Assembly: GCA_021158465.1 (NCBI GenBank)
Contig: JAGGUN010000037.1
Location: 62,001-126,000 of the forward strand
Direction of reading: 5' to 3'
Source: a bacterium
GTDB taxonomy: Bacteria; UBP14; UBA6098; 4484-93
DNA: 64,000 nucleotides
The position numbers and the translations under genes were made by a program. Below the pieces are notes generated by a model. The model saw nothing but the letters and a program-made list of their open reading frames with translations, did not search any database and was not told the origin of the DNA. Of the stretch, positions 16,982 through 27,417 are shown in pieces (the first letter of the stretch is position 1; every line of letters starts with the position of its first letter).

Positions 16982-19900
16982 CTATTTCAGATACACCATC
17001 TTCTTTGTCAGCACATTCCCGCCTGCCCTCAGGCGAACAAAATATATCCCGCTTGTTGCATCCTGTGGCTGCCAGATAACCGAATGCTCACCTATGCTGT
17101 TCTCGACGGGCAAGCTCTTAACCTTCGCGCCCAGAATGTTGTATATTGCCAGTTCGAGTGGTGTTTTTCCATTTGCCCTATATGATATCCTTACCGCTGC
17201 GTTGAACGGGTTAGGATACACCGAGAGTTCTGGTTTTTCCGGGGTAAGGTTTTCTTCCTCCAGATCGAGGACATAGGTTGTGTAGGCGTCTCTTGCGGCT
17301 TCTGCGTTATTCTCGAAATCTGAAAGGTTATCTCCTGCGAGTATAGCGTAGGCAACCGTTGTTTCGCCATCTGGTGCAAGTGTGAACGGTCCGTTCACAA
17401 GTATCATTGACCAGTCTTTTCCCTCGCTCTCGGCATCGGTTATATTAAATGCTCCGCTCATAAAATTGTATTTTACGGTATCCACCCAACCCATTCCTGT
17501 GGGATAGACATGCTCCTCGTTATCGACCATACTTCCTCTGGCAAGCGGTGTCAGTCCCGCGAGTCCGACATAGGCAGGCATCTCGGGTGGTGAATCGGAG
17601 TCATACATATAAGCCCACTCGTTTGTAGGGTCGTATCTTCCCTTATCATACCAGACAGGTCCACCAGAATATTCGTAGTGTATATCCCAGTCGGCGTAGT
17701 ATGCTGTGTAGAAGTTGGATATGGTAGACCTGGAGCGGTTCTTCAATCTAAATAGCATAATGACAAAATCGTTATTTGGAGCCGATGCCCAGGCATAGGT
17801 ATGTAGATACACCTCCATTTGATTATCCGGGTCGACAAAATATGTCCAGTAGTCCTGGTCGGATATTCCAGGGATGCTTGAATGTATTAGGTCCGTTGGC
17901 ACAAATTCTGATTCCCTCCCGTTTTCGCCTGTAACGACATTCTCGTATTCATATCCGATGAAGAAGTATCCGCCGAACAGGTAGTTTAGTGTTTCCGATT
18001 CGGCTGGGTAAACGAACCCAGTTCCCTGTGGTGGGTCGGCTACTGGGTTGTAGAACCCGAATGAGCCGAAGTTGGTAACCGTGTATAGCACATTCCCGAT
18101 ATCGTGGTCGATGAATGTCCTCAGGGCTGTCCCCACATTGAGGCTGAATGTATCATAAGTGGAGTAACTACCCGAGGCTGTTATGTGAAGTATAAATTCA
18201 ATCTCCTGTCCGAGCGGGCAGGTGGAGGAGACCGTGATATCGAAACGGTCTGTAGAGTTTGTCTTCATCTCTCCTGTACCGATGCTTCCGTATGATGATG
18301 AGCCGTCCGTTATCGTTATATACGGTGATGGTGAGGTCAGTGTTGCGTTTACAGAGCTTGCTGGGAGCCCGAGGTTCTTCAGTGTAACCTCAAGCTCATC
18401 TGTCTCTCCTGGGTCAAGCCTGTGGTCACTATCGCCTCCTGCGTCGTACACCGTAACATTGTTGAACATAACTGCGGGGGATGTAGCCAGTGGTGTTGCA
18501 TCGACAGCGTCACCAGCACAAACCCTGCCTGCTCCACTGAGGTTGTCTCTTCCAGATGACATGATGTCGAGCGCTGTCAGCTCAAGTATGGAATCTATCT
18601 CCTCTGGTGTCAGTCCAAGGTTCTTCGATAGCATAAGCGCGATCGTTCCTGTAACATGCGGAGCCGCCATACTCGTTCCGCTCATAGTAGTGTAGGAATA
18701 GTCGTTTTCACCGTAGCAGGAATTAATATCCTCTCCGGGTGCAGCGACATCAGGCTTTTTGAGTCCCGGTGTATACGGGTAGTCGTTGTACTCGTCTGTG
18801 TCCCATTCCGTTGGTCCATAGCTGGAGGTGTATTCCCAGGTGTCGGATGAGTTAGTTGACCCGACAGCGATGACTGCTGTGTGTCCACCGGAGCCGTACC
18901 AAGGTGGTGGACAGTCGGCGGGTGAAGAGATGTCATTTGGGACGGAGTAATGTCCTCCCATATTGTTTCCGTTCCCGGCAGAGACAGAGGCTGTTATCCC
19001 GACAGCCAATATCTGCTCGAATGTATATCTCATAGCATCTCTAAGCATATCGGTTCTCGCTTCACCGGAAAAGCCGATACTCAGGTTAAACACACCAGCC
19101 CCGTTGTCCACTCCGTACTGCAACCCGTTGACGAGAGCAGAATATGAACCCATTCCTTCGCTACTGAGCACCTTAATAGCCATAATACTCGCCCCGGGTG
19201 CAACGCCTGTCTGTGTTCCCTCTGTGCCATCTCCTGCTACCGTTCCGGCTGTGTGTGTCCCATGCCAGATACCCCATGCATCGTCCCATGGGTCGCCGTC
19301 ATTGTTATAGGCGTTGTAACCGTAGTAGTCGTCTATTATTCCGTTCTCATCGTCATCGACTCCGTTGTCTGGTATCTCGCCCGGGTTGTGCCACATTCTG
19401 TCCCTGAGGTCGTGATGGGTGTATCTTACTCCGGTATCCAACACACCGGCAACTACACCTGTTCCAGTATATCCACTTGACCAGGCATCCGGTGCGCCTA
19501 TCCGTGAGACCCCCCAGGCTATCTCATCGGGAGCGGCAATCGTGAACGGATTGGTCGGCGGCATATTATCCAGCAGCATAGGAACAGGTTCGTCCAGCAG
19601 AACCCATCTTACCTCTGGCATCTGCGAGATGGAGATAACAACATCCTTTGTCGCCGTGAATGCTATCTGATTCCCGAGCCATAGTGGGAGTATATCGATA
19701 ACCTTCCCGTTTTTCTCCTCCTCAGATAACCGTTCGAGAATCACCTGCTGGCTTCTCTTTGCTTCCCTTTTTAGAAATGCCACCGCTCTTTCTCTTCTTG
19801 CTGGCATAGGTAGTCTGCGAAACTCGCTTAGTGAATCTGCTACATAATCTGCAGGCTCAAGCACCGCAGTAACTGGCACACTCTCAAAATCCTTCATCTG

Positions 19901-19993
19901 GCTTATCTTCCGTGTAAGCTCATCGGAGAGCCTGCCTGCGAAAACTGAACCTGAGAAAAGCATAAGAACGGCAAGAACACAGAACCTTTTCAT
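16982..19993 (-). CDS. Secreted subtilisin-family (S8) protease with sorting domain
   Basis: 1003 residues. A signal peptide (about 1-19) and a pro-region (about 20-145) lead into a peptidase S8 domain with Asp186 in GVLDTGVRYTHHDL, His244 in WHGTHTAG and Ser441 in SGTSMAAPHVTG; the triad is complete. Residues about 505-625 hold a CARDB/FxxxD-like domain, and the following 280 residues a beta-rich region with YxxW motifs. The C terminus is a PNPFN sorting domain (YPNPFNAAVRI ... SGIYFVRL). A perfect AAGGAGG precedes the start, 48 nt after the transglutaminase-like gene in the same operon. Extracellular proteolysis is a firm family inference; the substrate is unknown. Confidence 0.93.
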   Translation of the reverse strand: MKRFCVLAVLMLFSGSVFAGRLSDELTRKISQMKDFESVPVTAVLEPADYVADSLSEFRRLPMPARRERAVAFLKREAKRSQQVILERLSEEEKNGKVIDILPLWLGNQIAFTATKDVVISISQMPEVRWVLLDEPVPMLLDNMPPTNPFTIAAPDEIAWGVSRIGAPDAWSSGYTGTGVVAGVLDTGVRYTHHDLRDRMWHNPGEIPDNGVDDDENGIIDDYYGYNAYNNDGDPWDDAWGIWHGTHTAGTVAGDGTEGTQTGVAPGASIMAIKVLSSEGMGSYSALVNGLQYGVDNGAGVFNLSIGFSGEARTDMLRDAMRYTFEQILAVGITASVSAGNGNNMGGHYSVPNDISSPADCPPPWYGSGGHTAVIAVGSTNSSDTWEYTSSYGPTEWDTDEYNDYPYTPGLKKPDVAAPGEDINSCYGENDYSYTTMSGTSMAAPHVTGTIALMLSKNLGLTPEEIDSILELTALDIMSSGRDNLSGAGRVCAGDAVDATPLATSPAVMFNNVTVYDAGGDSDHRLDPGETDELEVTLKNLGLPASSVNATLTSPSPYITITDGSSSYGSIGTGEMKTNSTDRFDITVSSTCPLGQEIEFILHITASGSYSTYDTFSLNVGTALRTFIDHDIGNVLYTVTNFGSFGFYNPVADPPQGTGFVYPAESETLNYLFGGYFFIGYEYENVVTGENGRESEFVPTDLIHSSIPGISDQDYWTYFVDPDNQMEVYLHTYAWASAPNNDFVIMLFRLKNRSRSTISNFYTAYYADWDIHYEYSGGPVWYDKGRYDPTNEWAYMYDSDSPPEMPAYVGLAGLTPLARGSMVDNEEHVYPTGMGWVDTVKYNFMSGAFNITDAESEGKDWSMILVNGPFTLAPDGETTVAYAILAGDNLSDFENNAEAARDAYTTYVLDLEEENLTPEKPELSVYPNPFNAAVRISYRANGKTPLELAIYNILGAKVKSLPVENSIGEHSVIWQPQDATSGIYFVRLRAGGNVLTKKMVYLK

Positions 19994-20041
19994 CGTTATT
20001 CCTCCTTTTGGGTTGTCGGGAGTTACAAGGTTTCTATCCTC

Positions 20042-21505
20042 TCAGTCAATTTTTTTTCTTGTAATCTTCAGCAAGATTGGCTTGAAGCTTTCTATTTCCT
20101 GTATAGATATGTTTATATTCTGCATATTGAAATTCCCACTGTTTTCTCGAAAGATAAAGTTCTTTTTCTCTCCGTTTTGTGGTTTGGCGATTATGTTAAG
20201 AAGGGAATCTTCCTTTTCGAGCCTGAATTCCCATTCAAAGATTTTCACGCTATCTGGAGGCACAACCCCAGCGAGCGCGAAGTCGAAGTCTGGTATGCTG
20301 TCTGTTCTTTTGACTGCCCATCCGTGGAATATATCCTCTCTTGCTGAGGCGGATAGGGCGATTATGTCGCTATTTTTGAAGTTCTTCGGGCAGGATGTTC
20401 GGCGGAAGCTATCCTTTGCGAGGATGTTGTCTCCGATTTCCACGGGTAGCCATCCGTATCCTTTTATATAGCACTCAGCCCATATTGAGTCCACGCTTCC
20501 CCAGACATATCTTGTTGGAACTCCGGCTGCTCTCGCGAGATGAACGAAGTTCTCCAGTCCATCAGGTGGGGCTGTTTGCCAGAGCTGTATAAGGGTGAGC
20601 AGGGGGTCAATCTCCCTTTCAGGATGCTCTTGTTCCAAACTGGAAACGATTTTCCTCTCCTCCTTTGATAGAGGGGTATGCTCGAGATACCTCTTGGACA
20701 GCGTCAGGCTATCTTTCTGGCTTGTAGTGGAATGGAGTATGATTGGCAGAAAGAGGGAGTTATTGATTGTGGCAGAGTAGTGTTCCCAGACATTGGAAAA
20801 GTTTCCCGACAGCATCAATCCGGGATAATCGAGTGTCGTGTCAGGTGAGAATGTGAAATCCGAGTCGGCGAGTACTATGAACTGCTGATAGGAGAGCGTG
20901 TCGTATATGTCCTGTGGAAAGATAATTGTGAGTGAATTTTGCTCGTTATTCTGCTTTTCGAACAGGAAGCCTTCCTCTTTTTTTATGTTGAACAGCTCTC
21001 CAGAGACATTTCTCCACCTCTTTTCTGCTTCCTCGCGGATGGCGGCTATATCGAACGGCGGGTAGAACCTGTTCTCTTCGGTGCTGATGGCTGGTTCGAG
21101 CCCTGTTATGGTATCGGATGAAACGAGGAAGCTTTCCCCTTCCGCCTCGAGTAGGATAATCTCCGGCTCTACCTGTAGGATACGGACAAATGTCAGGCTA
21201 TCGGGTAGTTTTTGTGATAAGCTCCTTCTTCCATTATAATCGAAGGATAGGATGCTGTTAGGGGTGAGGATAAAGAAATTATCCCCTGCAAGCAGGATGT
21301 CTCTGACCTCATCCGCTTCATCGAGTTGAATAGGGATTACATTTCCGTAAGGGTCGACTATCATGATTCCTGTTTCTGTTCCGAGCCAGATATATCCTGT
21401 AGGATCGACGACTGCGCAATTTGCTCTGTTGAAAGGTTCCCCGTTGAACGGGAAGAGGAGTTGTGGGATAGATATAAGGGTAAGTGAGAGGAAAAGGTTC
21501 TTCAT
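20042..21505 (-). CDS. Secreted propeller / degenerate transglutaminase-like protein
   Basis: 487 residues with a signal peptide (about 1-20). Residues 30-60 carry a two-component-regulator-propeller type repeat ([18 protein letters not shown]). Residues about 300-360 follow the transglutaminase-core pattern ([14 protein letters not shown] ... GYGWLPVE). The expected Cys, His and Asp positions are Leu317, Ser340 and Glu356, so it is not a working cysteine enzyme by this mechanism. It has no sorting tail. The start overlaps the uvrB stop by 4 nt. A binding or structural role is inferred; the fold call rests on motif order only. Confidence 0.65.
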   Translation of the reverse strand: MKNLFLSLTLISIPQLLFPFNGEPFNRANCAVVDPTGYIWLGTETGIMIVDPYGNVIPIQLDEADEVRDILLAGDNFFILTPNSILSFDYNGRRSLSQKLPDSLTFVRILQVEPEIILLEAEGESFLVSSDTITGLEPAISTEENRFYPPFDIAAIREEAEKRWRNVSGELFNIKKEEGFLFEKQNNEQNSLTIIFPQDIYDTLSYQQFIVLADSDFTFSPDTTLDYPGLMLSGNFSNVWEHYSATINNSLFLPIILHSTTSQKDSLTLSKRYLEHTPLSKEERKIVSSLEQEHPEREIDPLLTLIQLWQTAPPDGLENFVHLARAAGVPTRYVWGSVDSIWAECYIKGYGWLPVEIGDNILAKDSFRRTSCPKNFKNSDIIALSASAREDIFHGWAVKRTDSIPDFDFALAGVVPPDSVKIFEWEFRLEKEDSLLNIIAKPQNGEKKNFIFRENSGNFNMQNINISIQEIESFKPILLKITRKKID

Positions 21506-23502
21506 CGTTTTGCCATTGCCTTTCGGAGTTTCTTTATCTCGTCCCTGTAGAATGCAGCCTTTTCGAAATCGAGCATCTCGGCGGCGGATTTCATAAGTTT
21601 GGTCAATTCGTGTATAGTATCCTGTAAGGATAGCTTGTCCTCGATGTTCACAGCTGGCATCGGTGGTTTTTCTGTTTTCCCTCTCGTGATAACATCTGCT
21701 ATCGATGTGGTTTCGAGGATCTCTTCTCTTGCCTTCTTGATGGAGCGTGGTGTGATATGATGTTTTTTGTTAAACTCGATTTGGATACTTCTTCTTCTTT
21801 CGGTTTCTGCGATAGCTGCCTTCATTGCGTCTGTTTGTTTATCGGCGTAGAGGATGACCTCTCCTGCGGCGTTTCTTGCTGCTCTTCCTGCGATCTGGAT
21901 GAGTGAGCGTTTGGAGCGCAAGAATCCTTCTCTATCTGCATCTAATATGGCGACGAGGCTTACCTCGGGCAGGTCAAGTCCTTCTCGGAGGAGGTTCACG
22001 CCGACTAACACATCGAACTCACCCAGTCTCAGACCACGCAGTATCTCCACTCGTTCCAGTGCCTGTATCTCTGAGTGGAGGTATCTGACCTTTATGCCGA
22101 ACTCGGCGAGATATTCTGCTAACTCTTCGGATGTTCGCTTTGTCAGCGTTGTGACAAGCACTCGCTCATGCTTTTTTACACGCTCTCTAATTAGTCCAAG
22201 GAGGTCTTCTATCTGTCCTTTTGTCGGTTTGATTGTAATCTTCGGGTCGACCAATCCTGTTGGGCGGACGAGCTGTTCAATGACCCTGCTTTCTGACATC
22301 TTAATTTCCCAGTCGCCTGGGGTAGCAGAGACAAAGACGATCTGAGGGGCGAGTTGGAGAAACTCCTCGAAGAAGAGGGGTCTGTTGTCGAGGCAGGAAG
22401 GCAGTCGGAAACCGTATTCGATGAGCGTTTCTTTTCTTGCTCTGTCACCTCGGTACATCCCTCTCAGCTGCGGAACGGTAACATGGGATTCGTCTATGAA
22501 GACAAGGAAGTTTTTTGGAAAGTAGTCAAGCAGGACTGATGGTCTTGAGCCGGGCGCCCTTCCCGCTATGTGTCGTGAATAATTCTCTATCCCGGGGCAA
22601 TACCCTATCTCGAGCATCATCTCGATGTCGTATCTTGTACGTGTGTCGAGCCTCTCTGCCTCGAGCAACTTTCCTTCTCTTCGCAATTCCTCCAACCGTT
22701 CTTCCAACTCTGCTTTTATGGAATCTATTGCCCTGAGCAATCTATCCCTGGTGGTCAAAAAGTGCCTTGCAGGGTAGATTGTTACCTGCTTCAGGTTATC
22801 TCGAAGGGGTTCTCCTGTGAGTGGGTCTACGATACTTATTCTGTCTACTGTGTCTCCGAAGAATTCTATCCTTATGACCCTATCCTCGTATGCTGGGTAT
22901 ATCTCTACGACATCGCCTCGGACCCGAAAGCTCCCACGCCAGAAATCGATGTCGTTTCTCGTGTAGTGGATATTGACAAGTTGACGAAGTAGCTCCTGAA
23001 TCTCTTTCTCCTCACCGATGTTCACGAATACCAGAAGTTCTCTGTAGTCTTTTGGAGAGCCGAGCCCGTATATGCAGGAGACGCTCGCAACGATTATGAC
23101 ATCATCCCGCTCAAGTAGCGATGCTGTTGCCTTGAGACGCAGTCGATCTATCTCTTCGTTTATTGATGCGTCCTTCTCGATGTATGTGTCGGTTTGGGGG
23201 ATGTATGCCTCTGGCTGATAGTAGTCGTAGTAGCTTATGAAATATTCGACGGCGTTTTCCGGGAAGAATGATTTTAGTTCACCGTAGAGTTGTGCAGCGA
23301 GGGTTTTGTTGTGTGAGATGATGAGTGTGGGCATATTGAGGGCGGCTATAGTATGAGCCATTGTAAATGTTTTTCCGCTACCGGTGACGCCGAGGAGTGT
23401 TTGGTATCTGTGTCCTGCCCGGATACTTTCTGTGAGTTTTCTTATCGCTTCCGGTTGGTCTCCTTGGGGCGAATATCGAGAGACGAGCTTAAACTTCCTC
23501 AC
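21502..23502 (-). CDS. uvrB: Excinuclease ABC subunit B
   Basis: UvrB receives damaged DNA from UvrA and recruits UvrC in nucleotide excision repair. It has 666 residues with Walker A GVTGSGKT (about 39-46), the beta-hairpin [26 protein letters not shown], the helicase motif [15 protein letters not shown] and [11 protein letters not shown]-terminal UVR domain (last 40 residues, [16 protein letters not shown]) binds UvrC. Length is normal. It lies 7 nt after the rodZ-like gene and overlaps the next gene by ATGA, so it is in the dtd-led operon. No LexA-type box was recognised. Confidence 0.97.
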   Translation of the reverse strand: MRKFKLVSRYSPQGDQPEAIRKLTESIRAGHRYQTLLGVTGSGKTFTMAHTIAALNMPTLIISHNKTLAAQLYGELKSFFPENAVEYFISYYDYYQPEAYIPQTDTYIEKDASINEEIDRLRLKATASLLERDDVIIVASVSCIYGLGSPKDYRELLVFVNIGEEKEIQELLRQLVNIHYTRNDIDFWRGSFRVRGDVVEIYPAYEDRVIRIEFFGDTVDRISIVDPLTGEPLRDNLKQVTIYPARHFLTTRDRLLRAIDSIKAELEERLEELRREGKLLEAERLDTRTRYDIEMMLEIGYCPGIENYSRHIAGRAPGSRPSVLLDYFPKNFLVFIDESHVTVPQLRGMYRGDRARKETLIEYGFRLPSCLDNRPLFFEEFLQLAPQIVFVSATPGDWEIKMSESRVIEQLVRPTGLVDPKITIKPTKGQIEDLLGLIRERVKKHERVLVTTLTKRTSEELAEYLAEFGIKVRYLHSEIQALERVEILRGLRLGEFDVLVGVNLLREGLDLPEVSLVAILDADREGFLRSKRSLIQIAGRAARNAAGEVILYADKQTDAMKAAIAETERRRSIQIEFNKKHHITPRSIKKAREEILETTSIADVITRGKTEKPPMPAVNIEDKLSLQDTIHELTKLMKSAAEMLDFEKAAFYRDEIKKLRKAMAKR

Positions 23503-23509
23503 CTTACAC

Positions 23510-24397
23510 CTACTCTGCTCTTATGGTTCCTCTCGACTCAAGTTTTGGTTTGGTGGAGTCGGAGGGTATTACCCCTTTCTCTACAAGGGTATCTGTTTGG
23601 CTGGGTCTTTCTTGAATGAGCTGGAGAACATTGCCGCGGTTTATCTCTAAGTCCATCCTCCGCCGTTTCTCCGGTATATTGCGGATGAGGAATCCGTTGA
23701 CCCAGAGTTTTACCATATGTGGTCTTCCGATGGTCAAGAAGAATGCGTTCTTTGCTCGGTATCGCCTGATCTCACCCCTTGGCACTATTCCCTTGAATGT
23801 GCGGGTCTTATAGTCCACCTCGACCAAGAGCCAGGTTTCACCCATCGTCTTTATGATAAGTGTAAGCGAATCTGCTCTTCCTATCGCCCAGACAGGGTTT
23901 ATATCCTCTGGCGGAACGAGAATATCCTGCGAAAGCTCCGCTGCAATCCCTGTGGCACTAAGCCGAATTGCTTCCTCTGGCTCGATAAATTCACCGTTCG
24001 GTTTTTGCTTCCCGCCACTGAATATTCTCGCAAGGATAACAATTAAGAATAGTGTCCCCACTCCAAAGAGTATGTACCGAAAATACCTTTTCTCTCTCTT
24101 TACGGTTTCCTCTTCCTCTGGAGTTATCTCTTCTGGCTCTATCTTTGCATATCTTATCTCTTCTCTTCCTAAGGCTTCATCGAGAGCAGGGGTTATCTCC
24201 TCCAGTGGTATCCCGTAGTACTCGGCGAGGTTTTTTACGAACCCCCGTATGTATATCGGGGCAGGAAGGGCTGATATGTCTCCCTGTTCGATAGCTTTTA
24301 TCCGTTTTGCTGGGATGTTTGTATTGTGTGCCGCCTCCTCGATAGAGATCCCTCGTTCTTCCCTCTTCGTGCGGAGAAGCTCACCCAGTTTTTTCAT
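23510..24397 (-). CDS. RodZ-like cytoskeletal anchor (HTH, one TM, RodZ C-terminal domain)
   Basis: 295 residues. An N-terminal HTH domain (about 1-75, [23 protein letters not shown] ... [14 protein letters not shown]) is the MreB-binding type found in RodZ. A charged linker and one transmembrane helix (about 106-124) follow. The periplasmic domain (about 165-265) ends with [19 protein letters not shown] and VKLWVNG, the DUF4115/RodZ C-terminal pattern. It probably links the MreB cytoskeleton to wall synthesis; mreB is not in view. It overlaps the maf gene by 17 nt. Gene order maf-rodZ-like-uvrB suggests shared transcription only. Confidence 0.82.
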   Translation of the reverse strand: MKKLGELLRTKREERGISIEEAAHNTNIPAKRIKAIEQGDISALPAPIYIRGFVKNLAEYYGIPLEEITPALDEALGREEIRYAKIEPEEITPEEEETVKREKRYFRYILFGVGTLFLIVILARIFSGGKQKPNGEFIEPEEAIRLSATGIAAELSQDILVPPEDINPVWAIGRADSLTLIIKTMGETWLLVEVDYKTRTFKGIVPRGEIRRYRAKNAFFLTIGRPHMVKLWVNGFLIRNIPEKRRRMDLEINRGNVLQLIQERPSQTDTLVEKGVIPSDSTKPKLESRGTIRAE

Positions 24398-24968
24398 ACA
24401 CCCCTCCGAGCAAGCTTTTGCGGCTTATTCCGAACCTCTCGAGTGAGGCGGAAAACCTTTGCACGGGTAGTCCCATAACATTGTAAAAACAGCCGTTTAT
24501 CCTTTTCACGAGGAGCATCCCTTTGTCCTGTATCCCGTAAGCACCAGCCTTGTCGAACGGCTCTCCTGTGGAGATATAGGATCTTATCTCGTCAGCCGAG
24601 AGGTCGGAGAATAGCACATCCGTTACCTCGCAGTCGGTTATTGTCTTTTGTTTATTCTTTATTGCAAACCCTGTTAGCACCTTATGCCATCTCCCAGACA
24701 ATCGTGAGAGCATTGAGAACGCCTCTCTTTCGTCTTTCGGCTTGCCCAGAATCTTGCCATCCAGAAGCACTACCGTGTCAAAACCGGCTATTATCCCTGG
24801 AAGAGAAAGCTCCTCAATCTTCTTTAATGCTACACTCTTGACATACTCCGCCGGGTTCTCACCATGATATTCTGGCTCGTCAGAGCCCTGTTTTACAATC
24901 TCGAACGGTATTCCTATCCTTTTGAGTATCTCGATTCTCCTCGGTGAGCTCGTGACAATGTATATCAT
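24381..24968 (-). CDS. maf: Maf family nucleotide pyrophosphatase
   Basis: Maf proteins hydrolyse non-canonical or modified NTPs to monophosphates. It has 195 residues with the opening TSSPRRIEILKRIGIPFE, a catalytic-region Asp in AGFDTVV, the GKPKDEREA motif and DKAGAYGIQ near the end. Length is usual. It starts 3 nt after dtd and overlaps the rodZ-like gene by 17 nt. Pairing a nucleotide-pool cleaner with dtd, another quality-control enzyme, in one transcript is consistent with housekeeping. Exact substrate (dTTP/UTP or m7GTP type) cannot be told. Confidence 0.92.
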   Translation of the reverse strand: MIYIVTSSPRRIEILKRIGIPFEIVKQGSDEPEYHGENPAEYVKSVALKKIEELSLPGIIAGFDTVVLLDGKILGKPKDEREAFSMLSRLSGRWHKVLTGFAIKNKQKTITDCEVTDVLFSDLSADEIRSYISTGEPFDKAGAYGIQDKGMLLVKRINGCFYNVMGLPVQRFSASLERFGISRKSLLGGVYEKTG

Positions 24969-24971
24969 ATT

Positions 24972-25415
24972 TTACCCTTGGGAGTTGAGGACGAATGTCA
25001 CCGGTCCTGCATTTATAAGCTGGATTTCCATCTTTGCACCGAATATCCCCGATTTCACAGGGATCCCCTCCATTTTTAGGTACTCATTAAATCTTTCGAA
25101 GAGCGGCTCTGCTTTCTCGGGGCTCATTGCGGTCGCAAAGCTCGGTCTTCTACCCTTTTTCGTGCTTCCGGCAAGCGTGAAGTTTGAGACGGAAAGGATC
25201 TCACCGCCTACATCAAGTACAGATAGGTTCATTTTCCCATCTTTGTCCTCGAATATCCTTAGATTGGCTATCTTCTTGGCAAGATAGAAGGCGTCGCTAT
25301 CTGTGTCTTTCCCCTCAATTCCAACGAGGAGTAAAAGCCCTTGTCCTGTTCTGGCAATACTTTTCCCATCAACCCTTACTTCAGCCTCTCTTACCCTTTG
25401 TAGGACCGCAATCAT
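24972..25415 (-). CDS. dtd: D-aminoacyl-tRNA deacylase
   Basis: Dtd removes D-amino acids (and glycine from tRNA-Ala) mis-attached to tRNA. It has 147 residues starting IAVLQRVREAEVRVDG, with GRRPSF and the C-terminal NAGPVTFVL motif that carries the chirality-proofreading Gly-cisPro. The usual SQFTL is SNFTL here, a conservative change. It heads a six-gene operon. No ribosome site precedes the ATG, and the promoter -10 box is 7 nt away, suggesting leaderless translation. Confidence 0.94.
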   Translation of the reverse strand: MIAVLQRVREAEVRVDGKSIARTGQGLLLLVGIEGKDTDSDAFYLAKKIANLRIFEDKDGKMNLSVLDVGGEILSVSNFTLAGSTKKGRRPSFATAMSPEKAEPLFERFNEYLKMEGIPVKSGIFGAKMEIQLINAGPVTFVLNSQG

Positions 25416-25422
25416 AGATTTT

Positions 25423-25450
25423 AATATAAAAGAATTCGTTCCAAAGTCAA
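25423..25450 (-). promoter_or_regulatory. Promoter of the dtd operon, probably leaderless
   Basis: Minus strand TTGACT (25445-25450), 16 bp, TATATT (25423-25428). Only 7 nt separate the -10 box from the dtd ATG and no Shine-Dalgarno is present, so transcription should start at or next to the start codon. Confidence 0.65.
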
Positions 25451-25465
25451 ATCGTAAAAATCTGG

Positions 25466-25494
25466 TTGATTTTCCGATGAAGTAGTAATATATT
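25466..25494 (+). promoter_or_regulatory. Sigma70-like promoter of pdxA
   Basis: TTGATT (25466-25471), 17 bp, TATATT (25489-25494), followed by AGGAGGGAA before the TTG start at 25531. It diverges from the dtd promoter with only 15 bp between the two -35 boxes. Confidence 0.6.
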
Positions 25495-25530
25495 TTAAGG
25501 CTTGAATTATGAAGAGAATGAGGAGGGAAT

Positions 25531-26469
25531 TTGAAGAGGGTAGCGGTAACGATTGGTGACCCGGGCGGGATAGGACCTGAGCTTATAGTCAGGGTTCTAC
25601 CTGATTATATATGTAAGGATGTTCGGTTCACCGTATTTGGCAGGCGGGATATATTTGAAAGCTGTGCAGATTTTATTCCCAAGGAGACGGAGCGATTTTT
25701 CAGGTTTGCTGATTCTGGCGAGCTTTCGCTTGTTGATGTAGGAAAGATGGTCTCTTCTCCGCCGTTTGGTGCCCCGTCTCGAGAGGGAGGGGTAATCTCT
25801 TTTGATGCTGTCAGGAGAGCTGCCGCGGATGCCTTAGCTGGCAATCAAGATGCCCTTGTGACATCTCCTATCTGTAAGGAATCCTGGTATCTTGCTGAGA
25901 AGTTCTATCCGGGGCACACGGAGTTTCTTGCTGAGGTCGCTCGTGTCAAAGATTTTGCTATGGCGTTCGTCAGTGACAGGATAAAGCTTGTTCTTATCAC
26001 GGTTCACATTCCGCTGAGGTATGTTTCTAACTACCTCACTAAGGAGTTGATTGTTTCCAAGGTTTCCCTGGCGGCAGAGTTTTTCAAGGGTGACAAGGTG
26101 TTTATTTCTGGGCTTAATCCTCACGCTGGTGAAGGGGGGATACTCGGCACGGAGGAGAGGAAGACCATCGAGCCGGCGATAGCGGAGCTTCGCTCCCATG
26201 GTGTGGATGTTGAGGGTCCGTTCCCTGCTGATACCCTATTCACCCCACCGATGATTAAGTCGAACAGGGTCTTTGTTGCTATGTATCATGACCAGGGGCT
26301 TATTCCTGTTAAGTTGCTCTCGTTTGGCAGAGCAGTGAATCTGACCCTTGGGCTCCCGTTCCTGAGGACATCTCCTGACCATGGCACAGCCTTTGATATA
26401 GCAGGGCAGGGTAAGGCTGACACATCCAGCTTTAGAAAGGCGGTTGAATTTGCAGTGCAGAAAGGATAG
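25531..26469 (+). CDS. pdxA: 4-hydroxythreonine-4-phosphate dehydrogenase
   Basis: PdxA oxidises 4-phosphohydroxy-L-threonine in the DXP-dependent pyridoxal phosphate pathway. It has 312 residues with TIGDPGGIGPE at the start and three metal-binding histidine motifs: PGHTEFLA, NPHAGEGG and YHDQGLIPVK. The end carries RTSPDHGTAFDIAG. Start is TTG with a strong AGGAGGGAA ribosome site. It is followed after 6 nt by a transketolase half; other pdx genes are not in view. PdxA2-type homologues acting on other phosphorylated acids cannot be fully excluded. Confidence 0.93.
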   Translation: MKRVAVTIGDPGGIGPELIVRVLPDYICKDVRFTVFGRRDIFESCADFIPKETERFFRFADSGELSLVDVGKMVSSPPFGAPSREGGVISFDAVRRAAADALAGNQDALVTSPICKESWYLAEKFYPGHTEFLAEVARVKDFAMAFVSDRIKLVLITVHIPLRYVSNYLTKELIVSKVSLAAEFFKGDKVFISGLNPHAGEGGILGTEERKTIEPAIAELRSHGVDVEGPFPADTLFTPPMIKSNRVFVAMYHDQGLIPVKLLSFGRAVNLTLGLPFLRTSPDHGTAFDIAGQGKADTSSFRKAVEFAVQKG

Positions 26470-26475
26470 GTAGTT

Positions 26476-27417
26476 ATGGAATGCGTTCCTACTCGTCGTG
26501 GGTTTGGTGAGGCTCTCGTTGAGCTTGGAGAGAAGTATGACAATGTCGTTGTTCTTGGTACCGATATCACTGACTCCACCCGGACCTCGTATTTCAAGAA
26601 GCGCTTCCCCGACAGGTTTTTCAGTATCGGTATATCCGAACAGGATGCTGCTGGAGAGGCAGCAGGGCTTGCTATTGCGGGTCTTATACCGTTCTTCTGC
26701 ACATACGGTGTATTCGCCTCCGGCAGGGCATGGGAGCAGATAAGGACAACTATCGCTTACTCCAACCTCAATGTTAAGATAGGTGGTGCGCATGCTGGTA
26801 TTATGACAGGACCCGATGGGGCAACTCATCAAGCGCTCGAGGAGATTGCCATTATGCGTGTTCTACCTCGGATGACAGTCCTTGTTCCCTGTGACTACAA
26901 CGAAACGAAGAAAGCGACTATTGCGTCTGTTGAGGATGTTGTTGGTCCTGTTTATATCCGTTTTGGGCGCCCGCCCGTGCCCGTTATAACTGACGATAGC
27001 TCGCCGTTTAGGATTGGCAAGGCGAAACTGATGCGCGAAGGAAAAGACATATCGATTATAGCTTGTGGAGCGATGGTATATTATTCCCTTCTTGCGGCGG
27101 AGCTTCTCACCAAAGACGGTATATCGGCGGAGGTTATAAACCTGCATACAATAAAGCCCATCGACCGTGATGCCATCGTTTCCACGGCAAAGAAAACGGG
27201 TTGTATCCTGACGGTGGAGGAGCATCAGGTATACGGTGGTATGGGTTCTGCAGTTGCGGAGGTTATTGTGAAGGAATTCCCCGTCCCGATGGACATAATG
27301 GGTATAGATGACCGCTTCGGTGAGTCGGGTGAACCGGATGAACTGATTGAGTATTTCCATCTAAGCGAGCAGGAGATTGCCCGCCGTGCAAGGAGGCTTT
27401 TAGAGAGGAAGAGATGA
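26476..27417 (+). CDS. Transketolase C-terminal subunit
   Basis: 313 residues covering the pyrimidine-binding and C-terminal domains of transketolase. Motifs are GISEQDAAGEAAGLA with the thiamine-activating Glu, FCTYGVFASGRAWEQIR, HAGIMTGPDGATHQALEEIA and VEEHQVYGGMGSA. Split transketolases pair this with an N-terminal, thiamine-diphosphate-binding subunit, usually the gene just upstream; here pdxA is upstream and no N-half is in the window. Transketolase moves two-carbon units in the pentose phosphate pathway. DXP synthase is less likely at this length. The stop overlaps the helicase start by 4 nt. Confidence 0.88.
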   Translation: MECVPTRRGFGEALVELGEKYDNVVVLGTDITDSTRTSYFKKRFPDRFFSIGISEQDAAGEAAGLAIAGLIPFFCTYGVFASGRAWEQIRTTIAYSNLNVKIGGAHAGIMTGPDGATHQALEEIAIMRVLPRMTVLVPCDYNETKKATIASVEDVVGPVYIRFGRPPVPVITDDSSPFRIGKAKLMREGKDISIIACGAMVYYSLLAAELLTKDGISAEVINLHTIKPIDRDAIVSTAKKTGCILTVEEHQVYGGMGSAVAEVIVKEFPVPMDIMGIDDRFGESGEPDELIEYFHLSEQEIARRARRLLERKR

